64,000 nt of DNA from Microbacterium sp. LWO14-1.2 (GTDB taxonomy: Bacteria > Actinomycetota > Actinomycetes > Actinomycetales > Microbacteriaceae): the NCBI RefSeq assembly GCF_038397715.1, contig NZ_CP151633.1, positions 2,232,001 to 2,296,000 on the forward strand, in the 5' to 3' direction. Below, in pieces: positions 62,637-64,000 of the stretch. The translations under genes were made by a program, and so were the position numbers. The notes under the pieces were generated by a model that saw nothing but the letters and a program-made list of their open reading frames with translations, did not search any database and was not told where the DNA came from. Positions within the stretch are counted from its first letter, which is position 1, and every line of letters starts with the position of its first letter.

Positions 62637-64000
62637 GTGGCCGAACAGTCCCGTCTCGACAAGGTCATCGCCCTTGCCCGCCACCGCGGGTTCGTCTTCC
62701 AGGCGGGTGAGATCTACGGCGGCTCGCGGTCGGCGTGGGACTACGGGCCCCTCGGCACGGAGCTCAAGGAGAACATCCGCCGGCAGTGGTGGCAGACGTT
62801 CGTGCGCGGCCGCGGCGACATGGTGGGCCTCGACTCCAGCATCATCCTGCCCAAGCGGGTGTGGGAGGCGTCCGGTCACGTCGCGACCTTCAGCGACCCG
62901 CTCGTCGAGTGCCTGAGCTGCCACAAGCGGTTCCGCGCCGACAACCTCATCGAGGACTTCGAGGCACGCAAGGGCCGCAAGGCCGAGAACGGCCTCGCCG
63001 ACGTGCCGTGCCCGAACTGCGGCACCAAGGGCCAGTACACCGAGCCCAAGGACTTCTCCGGACTCGTGAAGACGTACCTCGGTGTCGTCGACGACGAGTC
63101 AGGCCTGTACTACCTGCGCCCGGAGACCGCGCAGGGCATCTTCGTGAACTTCTCGAACGTGCTCACCGCGAGCCGCAAGAAGCCGCCGTTCGGCATCGGG
63201 CAGGTCGGCAAGGCGTTCCGCAACGAGATCACGCCGGGCAACTTCATCTTCCGCACGCGCGAGTTCGAGCAGATGGAGATCGAGTTCTTCACTCCTCCGG
63301 CCGAGGCGCCGCAGTGGTTCGACCACTGGGTGGAGGCGTGCTGGAACTGGTTCATCGACCTCGGCATCGACCCCGAGAACATGCGCCAGTTCGACGTGCC
63401 GGAGGAGGACCGTGCGCACTACTCGGCCGGGACGATCGACGTCGAGTACCGCTTCGGCTTCCAGGGCAAGGAGTGGGGCGAGCTCATGGGCGTCGCCAAC
63501 CGCACCGACTACGACCTGTCGAGCCACAGCGAGGCGTCGGGCCAGAGCCTGACGTACTTCGACCAGGCGTCGGGCGAGCGCTACACCCCGTACGTGATCG
63601 AGCCGTCGTTCGGCCTGACCCGCGCCATGATGGCCTTCCTCGTCGACGCGTACGTCGAGGAGCAGGTGCCGAACGCCAAGGGCGGCACCGATGTGCGAAC
63701 GGTGCTCAAGCTCGACCCGCGCCTCGCCCCCGTCAAGGCGGCCGTGCTGCCGCTGAGCCGCAACGAGCGCCTGTCGCCGCTCGCGCGCGAGGTCGCCGAC
63801 ACACTGCGCGGCTCGTGGGCCGTCGACTTCGACGACGCCGGTGCCATCGGCCGTCGCTACCGCCGTCAGGACGAGATCGGCACGCCGTTCTGCGTCACGA
63901 TCGATTTCGATTCGCTCGACGACAGGGCCGTCACGGTGCGTGACCGCGACACCATGGCTCAGGAGCGCGTCGGCATCGACGAGCTGCACGACTACCTGGC
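62637..64000 (+). CDS. glyS: glycyl-tRNA synthetase, single-chain type (3' end cut)
   Basis: The first ~455 residues of the homodimeric class II glycyl-tRNA synthetase; typical length is about 460, so only the last few residues are missing. It attaches glycine to tRNA-Gly. The start is the GTG at 62637 with TGGAG before it. Motif 1 is near [20 protein letters not shown], motif 2 is [20 protein letters not shown] and motif 3 is [15 protein letters not shown]. The zinc-like [12 protein letters not shown] and CPNCGTKG pairs are present. Its place behind a GNAT gene says nothing of regulation. Confidence 0.97.
   Translation, partial: MAEQSRLDKVIALARHRGFVFQAGEIYGGSRSAWDYGPLGTELKENIRRQWWQTFVRGRGDMVGLDSSIILPKRVWEASGHVATFSDPLVECLSCHKRFRADNLIEDFEARKGRKAENGLADVPCPNCGTKGQYTEPKDFSGLVKTYLGVVDDESGLYYLRPETAQGIFVNFSNVLTASRKKPPFGIGQVGKAFRNEITPGNFIFRTREFEQMEIEFFTPPAEAPQWFDHWVEACWNWFIDLGIDPENMRQFDVPEEDRAHYSAGTIDVEYRFGFQGKEWGELMGVANRTDYDLSSHSEASGQSLTYFDQASGERYTPYVIEPSFGLTRAMMAFLVDAYVEEQVPNAKGGTDVRTVLKLDPRLAPVKAAVLPLSRNERLSPLAREVADTLRGSWAVDFDDAGAIGRRYRRQDEIGTPFCVTIDFDSLDDRAVTVRDRDTMAQERVGIDELHDYL

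Overview
The window is very GC-rich (around 70%), densely packed, and uses GTG starts and short overlaps (ATGA/GTGA) freely. The gene content is actinobacterial: a HAIR-type heat-shock operator, LacI-controlled CUT1 sugar operon, DUF222/HNH protein, NRDE protein, DtxR-type regulator with an Nramp transporter, and single-chain glycyl-tRNA synthetase. It most resembles a chromosomal segment of Microbacterium or a close relative in the Microbacteriaceae; this is an inference from gene content, not a database match. I saw no tRNA, rRNA, CRISPR, prophage or insertion sequence.

Region 1 (1-10301) is a mannoside-catabolic locus. A leftward operon encodes a lipoprotein sugar-binding protein, two permeases and a GH92 enzyme (cut by the window edge). 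A rightward GH5 enzyme, a LacI repressor and a GH38 alpha-mannosidase follow. None of the three hydrolases has a visible signal peptide, which suggests import of mannose-containing oligosaccharides (N-glycan or mannan fragments) and cytoplasmic breakdown. Four related 14-bp palindromes lie in the promoters, three of them carrying the -10 hexamer in their right half.

Region 2 (10389-20276) holds a YjbR-like protein, a cluster of 32-bp repeats, a DUF222/HNH protein behind a palindrome, two linked GT4 glycosyltransferases, two paralogous Pro/Gln-rich membrane proteins, a 53-aa membrane protein, a GlxA-type regulator, an NRDE protein and coaBC. Region 3 (20278-27304) has a HAIR-controlled ClpB-like disaggregase lacking the usual N domain, a promoter with a structured leader, a frameshifted 8-oxoguanine deaminase gene, a nucleobase symporter and an amino-acid permease. 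Region 4 (27496-42803) has a nitroreductase, a LysR regulator divergent from putA with a perfect inverted repeat between them, a NatAB-like ABC exporter, a membrane protein, a BenE transporter, a two-component system, an MFS transporter, a VOC/HxlR pair with its operator, and a second frameshifted gene. Region 5 (42819-64000) is mostly housekeeping: HAD phosphatases, xthA, pyrE, a ROK kinase, anmK, a manganese module (DtxR-type regulator and mntH with two operators), a TrmH methyltransferase, MATE, MFS and POT transporters, an M13 peptidase, a beta-lactamase-fold protein without its catalytic SxxK, a GNAT protein and glyS.

Three features run through the window. More than 20 genes have a TANNNT-like -10 box 5-7 nt before the start codon, so leaderless transcription appears to be the rule, and this decides several starts. 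Three intergenic regions carry one inverted-repeat element built of units spaced exactly 19 bp. Two genes are broken by a one-base change in a run of five C or five G, suggesting either sequencing errors or very recent mutations.
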